Assembly (NCBI RefSeq): GCF_003259695.1
Contig: NZ_PZJH01000001.1
Coordinates: 1,054,001-1,118,000, forward strand
Source of the DNA: Macrococcus epidermidis
GTDB lineage: Bacteria > Bacillota > Bacilli > Staphylococcales > Staphylococcaceae
DNA length: 64,000 nt
Reading direction: 5' to 3'
Translations under genes and position numbers: made by a program
In this document: one piece after another, positions 17,318 through 28,621 of the stretch
Layout of the letters: each line of letters starts with the position of its first letter
How positions within the stretch are numbered: position 1 is the stretch's first letter
The notes under the pieces: model-generated
What the model was told of the DNA's origin: nothing
The model's database searches: none
Seen by the model: only the letters and a program-made list of their open reading frames with translations

Positions 17318-19942
17318 TTACAATGTATTAATATAATCCTTCACAAATTGTAATGCTGTTGTAATACCAGCTGGATCATTTGCTGCACCTTGAGCAGAAT
17401 CAGGACGGCCGCCACCTTTACCGCCAGTTGCATTTGCAACACCTTTTATAATGTCTCCAGCCTTCACTTGTGACGTTTTATCTTTTGGTACACTCGCCAT
17501 ATAATTTAACTTGTCATTTGCTGCAGCGATAAAGATTACTGCATCCTGTAATTTTGATCTATAGTCATCCATAAGTTCACGCAGCATTTTATTATCTTCT
17601 GCATCTACTTCCACTGCTAATAACTTAAGTCCGTTAATTTCTTCAACTTGTTCTGTTATGTCACCCATCTTAAGAGATGCTACTGCTTTATTCAATTCAG
17701 TGATTGTTTTTTCCTGACCACGAATCGTAGCTGTTAATTCATCAATCTTACCTGCTAATTGTTCTTTCTGTTTTACTTTCACTTTTGGTAAAATGTCATT
17801 CACTGTATTTTGATATGTTGATAAATATTCAAATGCTGCTTTGCTTGTTACGGCTTCAATACGACGTACACCAGCCCCTGTACCTGATTCAGACACTATC
17901 TTGAATAAACCTATTTCACCAGTATTGCGTACATGCACACCACCACATAGCTCAATTGAATAATCACTCATTTCAACAACACGAACGATATCACCATATT
18001 TTTCACCGAATAAAGCCATCGCACCTTTTTCTTTTGCTTCTTTTATCGGCATTTCATTGATTTCAACCGGTAGATTTGCCCATATTTTTTCATTTACGAT
18101 ACGTTCAATTTTTTCTATTTCTTCTTGTGTAACTGGACCGAAATGAGAAAAGTCAAAGCGAAGTCGTTCTGGTGTTACTAATGAACCAGCCTGATTAACG
18201 TGTGTGCCTAAAACATCTTTTAATGCCTGATGCATTAAATGCGTCGCACTATGGTTTTTAATTACAAATGTTCTGAAGTTTGGATCTACTTGCGTCTTCA
18301 CTTTAGCACCAACAGTTACTTTACCGAAACGAACTGTTCCTGTGTGCAGATTCTGGCCATTTGGGGCCTTCGTAACCTCGGTAACCTCAATCTCAAATTC
18401 TTCATTTGAAACAATCCCTGTATCAGCAATTTGTCCACCACTTACAGCATAAAATGGTGTCTCAGTAAGGATAAACTGTATTGTATCTTCTTTTGAAGCA
18501 TCTACACTTTCACCGTTTTCCACAATCGCTACTACTTGTGTTTCATTTGATAAAGTATCATAACCAACGAATTTACTTTCAACTTTAATATTCGATAACA
18601 CTTCATTTTGAACCTGCATACTTTGCGTCTTTTGTCGTGATTCTCGCGCACGTGTACGCTGTGCTTCCATAGCCATTTCGAATCCTTCATGATCAACTGC
18701 AATACCTGCTTCTTCAGCTAATTCTTCAGTTAATTCCACAGGGAAACCGAATGTATCATACAATTTGAATACATCTTCGCCTTTTAATCGTTTATCTGAA
18801 TTTTGTGCAGCTTCTTTTAATGCATTGAAATGTACTAAACCTTCTTCAAGTGTTTCATGGAATCTATCTTCTTCAGATTTAATTACTTTTTTAATGAAAT
18901 CTTTATTTTTATCTACATTTGGATAATATGGTTTCATAATGCTTGCTACGATATCAACAAGCTCATACATGAAAGGTTTATTAATATTTAATTTCTGAGC
19001 GAAACGAACTGCACGGCGTAGTAAACGACGTAATACATAGCCACGCCCTTCATTTGATGGTAGTGCACCATCTCCAATTGCAAAGCTTACTGTACGGATA
19101 TGGTCTGCAATCACTTTGAAAGCAATATCATCTTCTTTATTAGTACGATATTTTTTCCCTGAAATTTGTTCTGTTGCTTCTATAATCGGCATAAATAAAT
19201 CTGTATCATAGTTTGTCGGAACATCTTGAGAAATAGAAGCCATACGCTCTAATCCCATCCCTGTATCTATGTTTTGCTTAGGAAGCGGTGAATATGTGTG
19301 ATCAGGATTATGGTTGAACTCAGAGAACACTAAGTTCCATACTTCTAAATAACGCTCGTTTTCTCCACCTGGATACATTTCTTCTGCAGGATCATCTTGG
19401 CCATAGCTCTCTCCACGATCATAGAAAATTTCAGTATTCGGACCACTCGGACCTTCTCCGATATCCCAGAAGTTTCCTTCAATACGTGTAATACGGTCAT
19501 CAGTTAAACCGATATCATTAACCCAGAAATCATACGCTTCAGTATCTTCCGGATGAATAGTAACGTATAATTTTTCTGGTTCAATCGCCATCCAGCGCTC
19601 ACTCGTTAAGAATTCCCATGCAAATTCAATTGCTTCTTTCTTAAAGTAATCACCAATAGAGAAATTCCCTAACATTTCAAAGAATGTATGGTGACGTGCC
19701 GTAAATCCTACATTTTCAATATCATTTGTACGGATTGATTTTTGTGCATTTGTGATACGTGGATTTTTTGGAATAACACGGCCATCGAAATATTTCTTAA
19801 GCGTTGCTACACCTGAGTTAATCCATAGAAGTGTGTCGTCATCTATTGGTACTAAAGGTGCTGAAGGTTCAATCATATGTCCTTTCTCTACAAAAAAGTC
19901 TAAATACATTTGTCTAATTTCTGCTGCAGTTAATCGTTTCAT
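17318..19942 (-). CDS. alaS: AlaS, alanyl-tRNA synthetase
   Basis: Class II synthetase of 874 residues charging tRNA-Ala. Aminoacylation domain at the N-terminus ([33 protein letters not shown]), editing domain with the zinc ligands HSATHLMH (about 560-567) and CGGVH (about 664), and a C-terminal DHHA1-like domain ending [13 protein letters not shown]. The start is the ATG at 19942 with AAAGGAG upstream; an earlier in-frame start lies in the T-box terminator. Regulated by the alanine T-box upstream. Confidence 0.96.
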   Translation of the reverse strand: MKRLTAAEIRQMYLDFFVEKGHMIEPSAPLVPIDDDTLLWINSGVATLKKYFDGRVIPKNPRITNAQKSIRTNDIENVGFTARHHTFFEMLGNFSIGDYFKKEAIEFAWEFLTSERWMAIEPEKLYVTIHPEDTEAYDFWVNDIGLTDDRITRIEGNFWDIGEGPSGPNTEIFYDRGESYGQDDPAEEMYPGGENERYLEVWNLVFSEFNHNPDHTYSPLPKQNIDTGMGLERMASISQDVPTNYDTDLFMPIIEATEQISGKKYRTNKEDDIAFKVIADHIRTVSFAIGDGALPSNEGRGYVLRRLLRRAVRFAQKLNINKPFMYELVDIVASIMKPYYPNVDKNKDFIKKVIKSEEDRFHETLEEGLVHFNALKEAAQNSDKRLKGEDVFKLYDTFGFPVELTEELAEEAGIAVDHEGFEMAMEAQRTRARESRQKTQSMQVQNEVLSNIKVESKFVGYDTLSNETQVVAIVENGESVDASKEDTIQFILTETPFYAVSGGQIADTGIVSNEEFEIEVTEVTKAPNGQNLHTGTVRFGKVTVGAKVKTQVDPNFRTFVIKNHSATHLMHQALKDVLGTHVNQAGSLVTPERLRFDFSHFGPVTQEEIEKIERIVNEKIWANLPVEINEMPIKEAKEKGAMALFGEKYGDIVRVVEMSDYSIELCGGVHVRNTGEIGLFKIVSESGTGAGVRRIEAVTSKAAFEYLSTYQNTVNDILPKVKVKQKEQLAGKIDELTATIRGQEKTITELNKAVASLKMGDITEQVEEINGLKLLAVEVDAEDNKMLRELMDDYRSKLQDAVIFIAAANDKLNYMASVPKDKTSQVKAGDIIKGVANATGGKGGGRPDSAQGAANDPAGITTALQFVKDYINTL

Positions 19943-19965
19943 TATTATCTTCTCCTTTAAAATAA

Positions 19966-20155
19966 AAAAATACACGTTATCCCTAAAAAAGGGACGAACG
20001 TGTTCGCGGTACCACCCTAGTTATGACAAAGTCATCACTCGATTAATATTCGAAATTATAAGATAAAGTAGCTTCAGTAATATCAAGCATATCTTTCACC
20101 AACCGATATGTCTCTAAGTCTTGAGGGATTACCTACTCAGCTTTAAATTTGAATT
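19966..20155 (-). promoter_or_regulatory. T-box riboswitch controlling alaS
   Basis: The minus strand carries the invariant T-box AGGGTGGTACCGCG (20005-20018), followed by a terminator (AACACGTT ... GTCCC-TTTTTT-AGGGAT ... AACGTGT then a run of T, 19966-20004). The likely specifier is the alanine codon GCT in CTGAAGCTACTT upstream. Uncharged tRNA-Ala would pair with the specifier and the T-box and stop termination. Confidence 0.92.
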
Positions 20156-20161
20156 AGTTAA

Positions 20162-20191
20162 ATTATAATTGAATCATATGCTTATCGTCAA
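20162..20191 (-). promoter_or_regulatory. Promoter of the alaS T-box transcript
   Basis: TTGACG (20186-20191), 18-bp spacer, TATAAT (20162-20167). The -35 nearly abuts the recD2 stop codon. Confidence 0.8.
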
Positions 20192-20192
20192 C

Positions 20193-22613
20193 TTAAACAT
20201 AATCATATGGAGATATATCTCCCATATTAATCATCGGTGAAACTAGATGCATATTCTCTTCGGTCATTTCACCAACCTGAAATGGTAATTTTTTAAATAC
20301 TTCATTTTCATTATTTTCATCAGTATCGATGTCGCTTTTTACAATGTCTTTTTGATCATCTGTGCTAAAATAATCCATTAAAAATTGATAAAAAGAAGTG
20401 AATCTGGCATTGCCTAATCTTTTTATACCATCATTGAAGGCATTAACATCACCGCAAAAGATAAGTGACTGTTTCGCACGTGTTAATCCTGTATATAATA
20501 TATTTTTCTGCAGCATTCTATAGTACTGATTGACAACAGGCATAATGACAATCGGAAATTCTGATCCTTGCGCTTTATGAATAGAACAACAATATGCATG
20601 GGTAATTTCAATTAAATCAGCTTTTGTATACGTTACTTCATTCCCATCATAATCTACAATGACAACATCCTTATTCAGTGCATTTTCTGCTGCTTTAAAG
20701 ATACCTACGATTTCTCCGATGTCTCCGTTGAATACACTATCTTCAGGTCGGTTAACAAGCTGTAAAACTTTATCGTGATTTCTAAAGACAATATCACCAA
20801 ATTCCATTTCGCGCTTTTTTTCTTCTGGTGGATTTAAAATTTTCTGTAAAACTTTATTCAATGCACGAATCCCTGCATTACCTCGATATATTGGTGCGAG
20901 CACCTGAATATCCCGCATATCGTAACCTTTATTAACAGCTGATGTTACGATTTTCTCGATAACTTCTGGAATTTGATCCGTTTGACATGGAATAAAACTT
21001 CTATCACTGTATCGTTTTGTGATATCGAATGGTTCATTTCGTTTAATCTGATGTGCCAGTTCTACGATAGAAGAGCCTTCCTGCTGACGATAAACTTCAT
21101 TCAGTTCAATCTGAGGAATAATTTGAGACTCTATTAAATCTTTAAATACTTGTCCTGGACCTACGGATGGCAACTGGTCCTGATCACCTACAAAAATAAT
21201 CTGAGCGTCATTTGGTACTGCTTTCATCAATTGAAACATTAACCACGTGTCAACCATAGACATCTCATCGATAATGATAAGCTTTGCAGTAATTTCATTT
21301 TCCAGAATATCATCAGGCTTATTATCTCGGGTCCAACCGATCAGTCTATGAATCGTTGTTGCTTCCAATCCTGTTGATTCATAAAGTCGTTTCGATGCAC
21401 GACCTGTTGGTGCTGCGACAACAACGGGAAAGTCCTGACCATCATAATCATTATAGTCAAGACTTAATCCATGCAGTTCTGCATAAAGTGTCACAATACC
21501 TCTTACAACTGTTGTTTTCCCAGTACCAGGACCACCAGATAAAATCATCAGTTTACTATGCATCGCCTGCATTAGTGCTTCCTTCTGTTTTTCTGCATAT
21601 GACACTTCAAATAACTGTTCAATCTCCCCAATAGCAAGCATTATTTCAGATTGTTCAAATTGCTTAAGTTGATTTTGATGATTCATTAATCTGTGTAATA
21701 CTTGAACGGTCTTTGTTTCAGAATAAAATAAACTAGGTATATAAATATTTTTTTCATGTTCGACAAGTAATTTTTTCTCTTCGCAAAGTTCAGTTAATGC
21801 ATTTACTAATGCATCGGGGTTAACATCAGAACCATTCTTTGTTAATAGATTGAAGCTTGTCTCGAGTAAAATCTGATCCGGAATGTAAGTATGACCATTC
21901 TGTAATGATGCCTGCTCCATACCATAGACTAATGCTGCTTTTAATCGTTCAGGATGATTGTTATCTATACCGATATGACGGGCTAATTCATCAGCTTTGT
22001 TAAAACCTATACCTTCGATATCCATCACTAATTGATAAGGTGATTCATTTATTACTCTTATCGTATCGTCTTTGTAAAACTGATAGATTTTCATTGCAAG
22101 CTGTGGTCCAAAGCCCCAATCATTTAATTGAATCATTACTTTCTCAATCGCTTGGTTTTCATTGATTGTATTGTAAATTAAATCTTTTTTATCTTGTGAT
22201 AATTTCGGAATTTGATCCAGACTGCTTTTATCATCTAAAATAATATTCAATGCATCTTCGCCAAGTATTTCAACAATTGTACGTGCTGTTTTTTTGCCGA
22301 CACCTTTAAATAGGTCACTAGAAAGATAATGAATGATGCCGTCTTTTGACTGTGGTAAATCCTTCTCAAATTTCTCTGCCTGTAATTGTTTCCCATACTT
22401 AGCGTGTAACATAATCTTTCCGGTAAATGTATAAGTGTCACCCTCTGCAATTTGAGGTAGGAAACCTGTAACCGTCACTTCATCATCAAAATCTTCATTT
22501 GTATCGATTACCTCGGCTTTTAATACCGTATAAAAGTTATCGTTATTCTGAAAAAGTATACGGATAATAGTGCCTTTAACATAAGATTGATCAAATAAAG
22601 TGGCGTTCTCCAA
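20193..22613 (-). CDS. recD2: RecD2-type ATP-dependent 5'-3' DNA helicase
   Basis: Superfamily 1B helicase of 806 residues that acts without RecBC. An N-terminal OB-like and helix-hairpin-helix region (FKGVGKKTARTIVEILG, GIGFNKADELARHIG) precedes the helicase core: Walker A SGGPGTGKTTVVRG (about 356-369), Walker B IIDEMSMVD, QLPSVGPGQVFKDL and the C-terminal AYCCSIHKAQGSEF and YTGLTRAK. The start is TTG with GGAGG 7 bp upstream, directly after the TPR gene. Confidence 0.94.
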   Translation of the reverse strand: MENATLFDQSYVKGTIIRILFQNNDNFYTVLKAEVIDTNEDFDDEVTVTGFLPQIAEGDTYTFTGKIMLHAKYGKQLQAEKFEKDLPQSKDGIIHYLSSDLFKGVGKKTARTIVEILGEDALNIILDDKSSLDQIPKLSQDKKDLIYNTINENQAIEKVMIQLNDWGFGPQLAMKIYQFYKDDTIRVINESPYQLVMDIEGIGFNKADELARHIGIDNNHPERLKAALVYGMEQASLQNGHTYIPDQILLETSFNLLTKNGSDVNPDALVNALTELCEEKKLLVEHEKNIYIPSLFYSETKTVQVLHRLMNHQNQLKQFEQSEIMLAIGEIEQLFEVSYAEKQKEALMQAMHSKLMILSGGPGTGKTTVVRGIVTLYAELHGLSLDYNDYDGQDFPVVVAAPTGRASKRLYESTGLEATTIHRLIGWTRDNKPDDILENEITAKLIIIDEMSMVDTWLMFQLMKAVPNDAQIIFVGDQDQLPSVGPGQVFKDLIESQIIPQIELNEVYRQQEGSSIVELAHQIKRNEPFDITKRYSDRSFIPCQTDQIPEVIEKIVTSAVNKGYDMRDIQVLAPIYRGNAGIRALNKVLQKILNPPEEKKREMEFGDIVFRNHDKVLQLVNRPEDSVFNGDIGEIVGIFKAAENALNKDVVIVDYDGNEVTYTKADLIEITHAYCCSIHKAQGSEFPIVIMPVVNQYYRMLQKNILYTGLTRAKQSLIFCGDVNAFNDGIKRLGNARFTSFYQFLMDYFSTDDQKDIVKSDIDTDENNENEVFKKLPFQVGEMTEENMHLVSPMINMGDISPYDYV

Positions 22614-22615
22614 GT

Positions 22616-23275
22616 TTATTCCTCCTTCATTGCTTTGAATGTTTTCAGTGCATGGCCAGCGAGCAGATGATCAGGCTTAATGTCAATAACACGCTCAAAT
22701 TCAACAATCGCTGCGTCTATATTTTCTGTCATCATATAATCTGCAAGTGCCTTATTATAAATCGCGTCTGTATGATCTGGATTATCACTTAATACACGCG
22801 CTAAAGTCTTTGATGCTTCTTCAAACATATTCATCTGACACATCACAAGACCATATTGGAATGTTATCTCATTGTCATCCGGTTTGAGTTCATGTGCACG
22901 CATTAAGAATGGTAATGCTGACGCGAAATCACTTAGATTAACAAATGACATACCGAGCATATAGTATGTATCACCATCTTCCAGTCCATTTTCAATGGCT
23001 TTATGATACAATTTCACCGCTTCTTCAAATCGATCCGCATTGTAATATATATTAGCCAGACCATAGTATGCACCACCATGTGTCGGGTCTACAGTAATAG
23101 CTTTTTGAAAGAAACGTTCTGCTTCAATCGATTGATTTGAATCCAGAAGAATCGTTCCCATATTAATATAATGTGTCACTTCTTCAGGTTCTTCATCAAT
23201 TGCTTCTATAAGTATTTTTAGTGCTTCTTCATATTGTTTCGTTTCAATCAGTTGCATTAAATGTTCGTCATTCAT
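22616..23275 (-). CDS. TPR repeat protein
   Basis: A 219-residue protein built almost wholly of tetratricopeptide repeats; at least five units can be seen, for example AYYGLANIYYNADRFEEAVKL and the unit starting TYYMLGMSFVNLSDF. No enzymatic motif, no signal peptide. It is likely a cytoplasmic protein-protein scaffold. It precedes recD2 by 2 bp, and the pair has its own extended -10 promoter after the mnmA terminator. The same TPR-recD2 pairing is seen across staphylococci. Confidence 0.88.
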   Translation of the reverse strand: MNDEHLMQLIETKQYEEALKILIEAIDEEPEEVTHYINMGTILLDSNQSIEAERFFQKAITVDPTHGGAYYGLANIYYNADRFEEAVKLYHKAIENGLEDGDTYYMLGMSFVNLSDFASALPFLMRAHELKPDDNEITFQYGLVMCQMNMFEEASKTLARVLSDNPDHTDAIYNKALADYMMTENIDAAIVEFERVIDIKPDHLLAGHALKTFKAMKEE

Positions 23276-23306
23276 TAGCGTTCTCCTCTATTATATTCAT
23301 TGTATT

Positions 23307-23312
23307 ATTATA
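23307..23312 (-). promoter_or_regulatory. Extended -10 promoter of TPR-recD2
   Basis: TGATATAAT (TG, one base, TATAAT at 23307-23312) about 32 bp upstream of the TPR start and just after the mnmA terminator. Confidence 0.55.
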
Positions 23313-23347
23313 TCAAAAAATAAAAAAGAAGACATTGCTGTCTCCTT
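23313..23347 (-). terminator. Terminator of iscS-mnmA
   Basis: AAGGAGACA-GCAA-TGTCTTCTT (9-bp stem with one G-T) then TTTTATTTTTTG, 6 bp after the mnmA stop. Confidence 0.8.
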
Positions 23348-23353
23348 TGAAAT

Positions 23354-24478
<1,125 letters not shown>

Positions 24479-25618
24479 CTACTCATTTCTATTCATTTCA
24501 TAAATTTTTTTAATTTGTAATGCAATATAATCAATATCTTCTTCTGTCATTTGATGTGAAAAACTAAAACGTATCGACTGTTTTGTACGTGGATGTTCAC
24601 CAAACATTGCAGTAAGTACATGACTCGGTTCTATACTACCAGCAGTACATGCAGAACCACTTGATACATACACGCCATTCATATCAAGGATTGTAAGCAT
24701 TTTCTCAACATCGCTGAATGGAAAATATAGATTAGTGATGTGAGGTAATGATGCATTTATATCACCATTCAATTCAAATGGAATATCGTAAGACTGAAGC
24801 GCGTTAATAAAATGTTGTTTCAATTGTATCAATTTTAAACTTGATTGTTCAATATTATCTGTAGCCATTTCTAATGCTTTTGCCATACCACTAATATATG
24901 CGATATTTTCTGTACCCGCTCGACGTTTAGTCTCCTGTGCGCCTCCAAGCTGCTGAAATTGTAATGGCGTCTTATCTTTCACATATAGTAATCCCACACC
25001 TTTTGGGCCATAGAACTTATGTGCAGTGAGGGTAAATAAATCTACGTTTAGTGACTTTAAATCGATCGGCATATGACCAATCGTCTGAACGCCATCAGTA
25101 TGAAATATTGCCTGATGCTCTTTTAATAGTTCAGCCATTTCGTCAACTGATTGAACAGTACCGACTTCGTTGTTTCCAAACATAATAGAAACTAATATCG
25201 TATCTTCACGAAGTGCATCTTTCAATTTATCAACTGCTACAAAGCCTTGTGCATCCACAGGTAAATATGTGACTTCATACCCTTCTTTTTCAAGTTGCTC
25301 AAAGACGTGTAATACAGAGTGATGCTCAATAGAAGAGGTAATCAAATGTTTACCCTTATGCTGATTCTGGTATGCAATACCTTTAATCGCCAGATTATTC
25401 GATTCAGTGGCACCACTAGTAAAGACAATTTCTCTTGGTGATGCGTTCAATATTTTTGCAATTTTCATGCGTGACTGATCTAAAATTCTACGACCATCAC
25501 GTCCGATATGATGTATTGACGAAGCATTACCAAAGTGATCAGTTAATACTTCATTTATTTCAGATACAACTTCCGGCGCAACATTAGTAGTTGCTGCATA
25601 GTCTGCATATACCTTCAT
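24479..25618 (-). CDS. Cysteine desulfurase (YrvO/IscS-like)
   Basis: PLP enzyme of 379 residues that takes sulfur from cysteine. It has the N-terminal YADYAATTNV, HTDGVQTIGH, the PLP lysine in LTAHKFYGPKG (about 203) and the sulfur-carrying cysteine in SSGSACTAG (about 324). Paired with mnmA, it matches Bacillus YrvO, the dedicated donor for tRNA thiolation. In Bacillus cymR lies next to this gene; here they are 2.5 kb apart with the NERD, repeat and oxidoreductase block between. Confidence 0.93.
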   Translation of the reverse strand: MKVYADYAATTNVAPEVVSEINEVLTDHFGNASSIHHIGRDGRRILDQSRMKIAKILNASPREIVFTSGATESNNLAIKGIAYQNQHKGKHLITSSIEHHSVLHVFEQLEKEGYEVTYLPVDAQGFVAVDKLKDALREDTILVSIMFGNNEVGTVQSVDEMAELLKEHQAIFHTDGVQTIGHMPIDLKSLNVDLFTLTAHKFYGPKGVGLLYVKDKTPLQFQQLGGAQETKRRAGTENIAYISGMAKALEMATDNIEQSSLKLIQLKQHFINALQSYDIPFELNGDINASLPHITNLYFPFSDVEKMLTILDMNGVYVSSGSACTAGSIEPSHVLTAMFGEHPRTKQSIRFSFSHQMTEEDIDYIALQIKKIYEMNRNE

Positions 25619-25776
25619 GATTTATGAACATCCTTTCAAATTTTTCAATAACTTATCTTAACACCCTTTAAGAAAAAAAACTATCTAATTAACTTAATTG
25701 TAAAAATTGTAAAGATTCTCATTTTGAAAAATACTTTAACGATTTTCTACTATATATAAATAGGAGGAGATTTCAT

Positions 25777-26658
25777 TTGGAACGAATCATATTAGAAATT
25801 CTAAATAGCCGTGATGTTGACTTTGACCAATCAAAAAAACTAGAAAAGTTACGATTAGGTAATGATGGAGAACAAAACGTTCGAGGAATCATAGCACAAT
25901 TTGAAGAAATCGACGCAATTCATGATATTTTATTTGAAGTTGATGGCAGTTATTTTCAAATAGACCATCTGATTATATCGGGTAATCATTTGATTATTTT
26001 TGATGCTAAATATTATAGTACCGACGTTTACATCAAGAATGGTGAATGGTATTTAGATGATTTACAAATAAAGAATCCTTTGACGAGTTTGAATAATACC
26101 GTAAATCAGCATTTGAAAAAGTTACTCTATTATCATGGCATGCAATTAAAAATTTATGGCTATATAATATGGTGTAATGAAAATGCCTATATATATGGTT
26201 TGGAGAAAAAGTTACCGATTATTCAATTGAATCGATTGGAGGAATGTCTTCAAAAATTATCGCGACATCGCGTATCAATGTATACTGCTGCCGATATTTT
26301 CGAACTACGTTCGCGATATAACCCTTTCCTGAAACACTATCCTGAGAAATTAGATACTTTGAAGAAAGGTTTGAATTGTCCTAAATGTTTCAGTCTACTC
26401 GGAGAACGCAGTCGAAAAAAATATATTTGTCGCAGTTGTGGAGAATCATATCATTTAGCAGACATAGTATTCAAAAATTTACAGTATTATTGTCTGGTGA
26501 AGGGAGATAATGCTTTTGATAATATAAAGTTTCATAAATTCATAGGTGAAGTTATTAACAAAAGAACTTTAGAGAAGTATTTTACGAAATGGAAGCAACA
26601 AAATTCTATTATTTATATTAAAAAATTAAAATATCGACTTAATGATTCATATTTTTAA
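25777..26658 (+). CDS. NERD-domain protein with C-terminal zinc ribbon
   Basis: A 293-residue protein with a nuclease-related (NERD) domain at about residues 28-140: GNDGEQNVRGII, then QIDHLIISGNHLIIFDAKYYS, which holds the Asp/Lys nuclease-like residues. A four-cysteine zinc ribbon follows at about 201-222 (CPKC ... CRSC). Such proteins are thought to act on nucleic acids, but no activity is established. The start is TTG with AGGAGG 8 bp upstream. It is divergent from iscS and followed by a 50-bp repeat array. Confidence 0.85.
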   Translation: MERIILEILNSRDVDFDQSKKLEKLRLGNDGEQNVRGIIAQFEEIDAIHDILFEVDGSYFQIDHLIISGNHLIIFDAKYYSTDVYIKNGEWYLDDLQIKNPLTSLNNTVNQHLKKLLYYHGMQLKIYGYIIWCNENAYIYGLEKKLPIIQLNRLEECLQKLSRHRVSMYTAADIFELRSRYNPFLKHYPEKLDTLKKGLNCPKCFSLLGERSRKKYICRSCGESYHLADIVFKNLQYYCLVKGDNAFDNIKFHKFIGEVINKRTLEKYFTKWKQQNSIIYIKKLKYRLNDSYF

Positions 26659-27076
26659 AAAATTAAATATATTAGTGCAATTTCCAACTTGTATTAGTGC
26701 ATCTTACCGTTTATTCATTCGGTTATTCGTTTACTCTGACGGTAGCGCACTATTTTCATTTTTTTCACTCGGTTATTCGTTTACTCTGACGTTAGCGTAT
26801 TATTTTGATTTTTTTCACTCAGTTATTCGTTTACTCTGACGTTAGCGTATTATTTGGATTTTTTTCACTCAGTTATTCGTTTACTCTGACGTTAGCGCAC
26901 TATTTTTGATTTATATCTCTCAGTTGGTCGTTTGCTCTAACTCGAACATATTATAGTTAGAGTATTATATCAATTATTCGTTCAATATACAGGTATAACT
27001 CCCACAAGCATATAATTATCATAATTACCGATCTAAGTGCTAAACTATCGGTACTAAATTAAAAGGAGTTAATTAT
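26659..27076. other. Gene-free 0.4-kb gap with tandem repeats and two hairpins
   Basis: Between the NERD gene and the luciferase-like gene I see no convincing gene. The stretch contains the 50-bp tandem array, an 8-bp inverted repeat CTCTAACT / AGTTAGAG (26935-26962) that could mark the NERD transcript end although no T tract follows, and a 7-bp inverted repeat TACCGAT / ATCGGTA (27026-27053) just before the downstream gene. Confidence 0.7.
26721..26985. repeat. 50-bp tandem repeat array, four good and two decayed copies
   Basis: Units begin at 26721, 26771, 26821 and 26871 at an exact 50-bp period, then decayed copies at about 26922 and 26972. The first four share the 20-bp core GTTATTCGTTTACTCTGACG, apart from no change in it, and differ mainly in the T-rich second half. 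Units 2 and 3 differ at only two positions. The array codes for nothing obvious. Decay toward the right edge looks like an ageing minisatellite. Confidence 0.9.
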
Positions 27077-28078
27077 ATGTCTAATCTTAATATTCCTATT
27101 TCTATTTTGAATTTAGCGCCAGTACGAAAAGGAGATACGAACAAGGATGCAATCGATCAGGTGGTATCACTGGCTCAACTGGCTGAAGAACTAGGTTATA
27201 ACCGCTACTGGATTGCTGAGCACCATAATACACCGAGCCTTGTGAGTTCAGCAACAGTAGTACTAATTAATCATGTCCTTCAACATACAAAATCAATACA
27301 GGTTGGTTCAGGTGGAATCATGTTACCTAACCATGCACCACTCGTTGTAGCAGAACAATTTGGTACGATGGCAACAATTTATCCTGATCGATTGAATCTT
27401 GGATTAGGTCGTGCACCTGGTACGGATATGATGACTGCGAGTGCTCTACGTCGCGACCGTCATGATAGTGTATATACTTTTCCTGAAGAAATTCAGGAAT
27501 TGTTAAAGTATTTTGGACCTGAAGAAAAACAAGGATTTGTAAAAGCTTATCCTGGTGCTGACACAAATGTACCGATATTTGTACTTGGTTCTTCAACTGA
27601 TTCAGCACATCTTGCAGCACGTCTCGGTTTACCTTATGCGTTTGCCGGACACTTTGCACCGGAACAGATGAAAGAAGCGATCGCAATTTATCGCAATCTT
27701 TTCCAGAAGTCTGAATATCTGGACAAACCTTATGTTATGGTCGGTACGAATGTGATTATCGGTGAAACTGATGAAGAAGCTGATTATCTGGCGACTTCCA
27801 CGCATCAATTTTTCTTAAGTGTAATCCGAAATGCAAGACAACCGCTTCAACCACCAGTAGAAGATATGGATGCGATTTGGAGTCCACAAGAAAAACAAAT
27901 GGCATTGTCTCGTACTCAAACTGGTTTTGTAGGTTCTAAAGAAACTGTAAAACAAAAATTACAAGCTTTTCAAAATGAATTCAATGTCGATGAATTTATT
28001 GTGGTTAGTTATATCTATGATCTTGAAAAACAACATCAAAGTTTCAGATGGTTAAAAGAAATTACAGAAGAAAAATAG
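27077..28078 (+). CDS. Luciferase-like (LLM class) flavin-dependent oxidoreductase
   Basis: A 333-residue protein of the bacterial luciferase-like monooxygenase superfamily, MsnO8-like subgroup. It shows [11 protein letters not shown]-type (here [15 protein letters not shown]), [29 protein letters not shown]-like (here [14 protein letters not shown]) and VFVLGSS-like motifs that form the FMN/F420-type TIM barrel. The substrate is unknown. The start ATG has AAAGGAG upstream. It is transcribed alone, with a strong terminator at its 3' end. Confidence 0.9.
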   Translation: MSNLNIPISILNLAPVRKGDTNKDAIDQVVSLAQLAEELGYNRYWIAEHHNTPSLVSSATVVLINHVLQHTKSIQVGSGGIMLPNHAPLVVAEQFGTMATIYPDRLNLGLGRAPGTDMMTASALRRDRHDSVYTFPEEIQELLKYFGPEEKQGFVKAYPGADTNVPIFVLGSSTDSAHLAARLGLPYAFAGHFAPEQMKEAIAIYRNLFQKSEYLDKPYVMVGTNVIIGETDEEADYLATSTHQFFLSVIRNARQPLQPPVEDMDAIWSPQEKQMALSRTQTGFVGSKETVKQKLQAFQNEFNVDEFIVVSYIYDLEKQHQSFRWLKEITEEK

Positions 28079-28107
28079 TTATCGCATCTGCGATAACTAT
28101 TTTTTTG
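28073..28107 (+). terminator. Terminator of the luciferase-like gene
   Basis: TAGTTATCGCA-TC-TGCGATAACTA followed by TTTTTTT: perfect 11-bp stem including the stop codon. The complement also carries a T-rich side. Confidence 0.9.
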
Positions 28108-28114
28108 ATTATCC

Positions 28115-28534
28115 CTATATGTAGAACATGTAACCTTCGATAATATCCTCTTCTTTATAGTTCATTAAATCTTCCAAAGTCGTTTCATCCAGTACTTTTT
28201 TTACAGCATCGCGAATATCAATCCACAATTGCTTTTGAGCTGGTGGTTCATCTTCAATGCCTTCTACTGGTGTAATTGGGCCTTCAAGTAATCGGATAAT
28301 ATCTGCTGCTGTCACTTCTTTAGGGGCTTTCATTAACATGTAACCACCTTTTGCACCTCTTACGCTTTTAATGAGACCAGCATTTCTTAACGGTCCTACA
28401 AGTTGTTCTAAATACAGATCACTGAGATTATTTTCTTCTGCGATAATTTTTAATGATACAGGTTTCGTCTGATATCGTTTAGCAAGGGATATCATCAAAG
28501 TTAAACCGTATCTACCTTTAGTTGAAATCTTCAT
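28115..28534 (-). CDS. cymR: CymR, Rrf2-family cysteine metabolism repressor
   Basis: A 139-residue Rrf2 winged-helix regulator that, with CysK, represses sulfur uptake and cysteine synthesis genes. MKISTKGRYGLTLMISLAK starts the protein, followed by the recognition helix region NNLSDLYLEQLVGPLRNAG and the conserved VRGAKGGYML and EPPAQKQLWI. It lacks the three clustered cysteines of IscR. The start is the ATG at 28534 with AAAGGGG upstream. Divergent from rarA. Confidence 0.93.
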   Translation of the reverse strand: MKISTKGRYGLTLMISLAKRYQTKPVSLKIIAEENNLSDLYLEQLVGPLRNAGLIKSVRGAKGGYMLMKAPKEVTAADIIRLLEGPITPVEGIEDEPPAQKQLWIDIRDAVKKVLDETTLEDLMNYKEEDIIEGYMFYI

Positions 28535-28621
28535 AATTATTACGCCCCTTTTCAATAAATCAATTTTATCACATTTTGACTTAAAATAAGGTACACTTTT
28601 ATTAAAGGAGTGAATAATATA

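Noticed and set aside
25705-25740. Fur-box-like AATGAGAATC upstream of iscS and the NERD gene
   Set aside because: It matches only one half of the 19-bp consensus in an AT-rich spacer.
26721-26985. CRISPR array
   Set aside because: The segments between conserved cores are similar to each other, so there are no unique spacers, and no cas gene is nearby.
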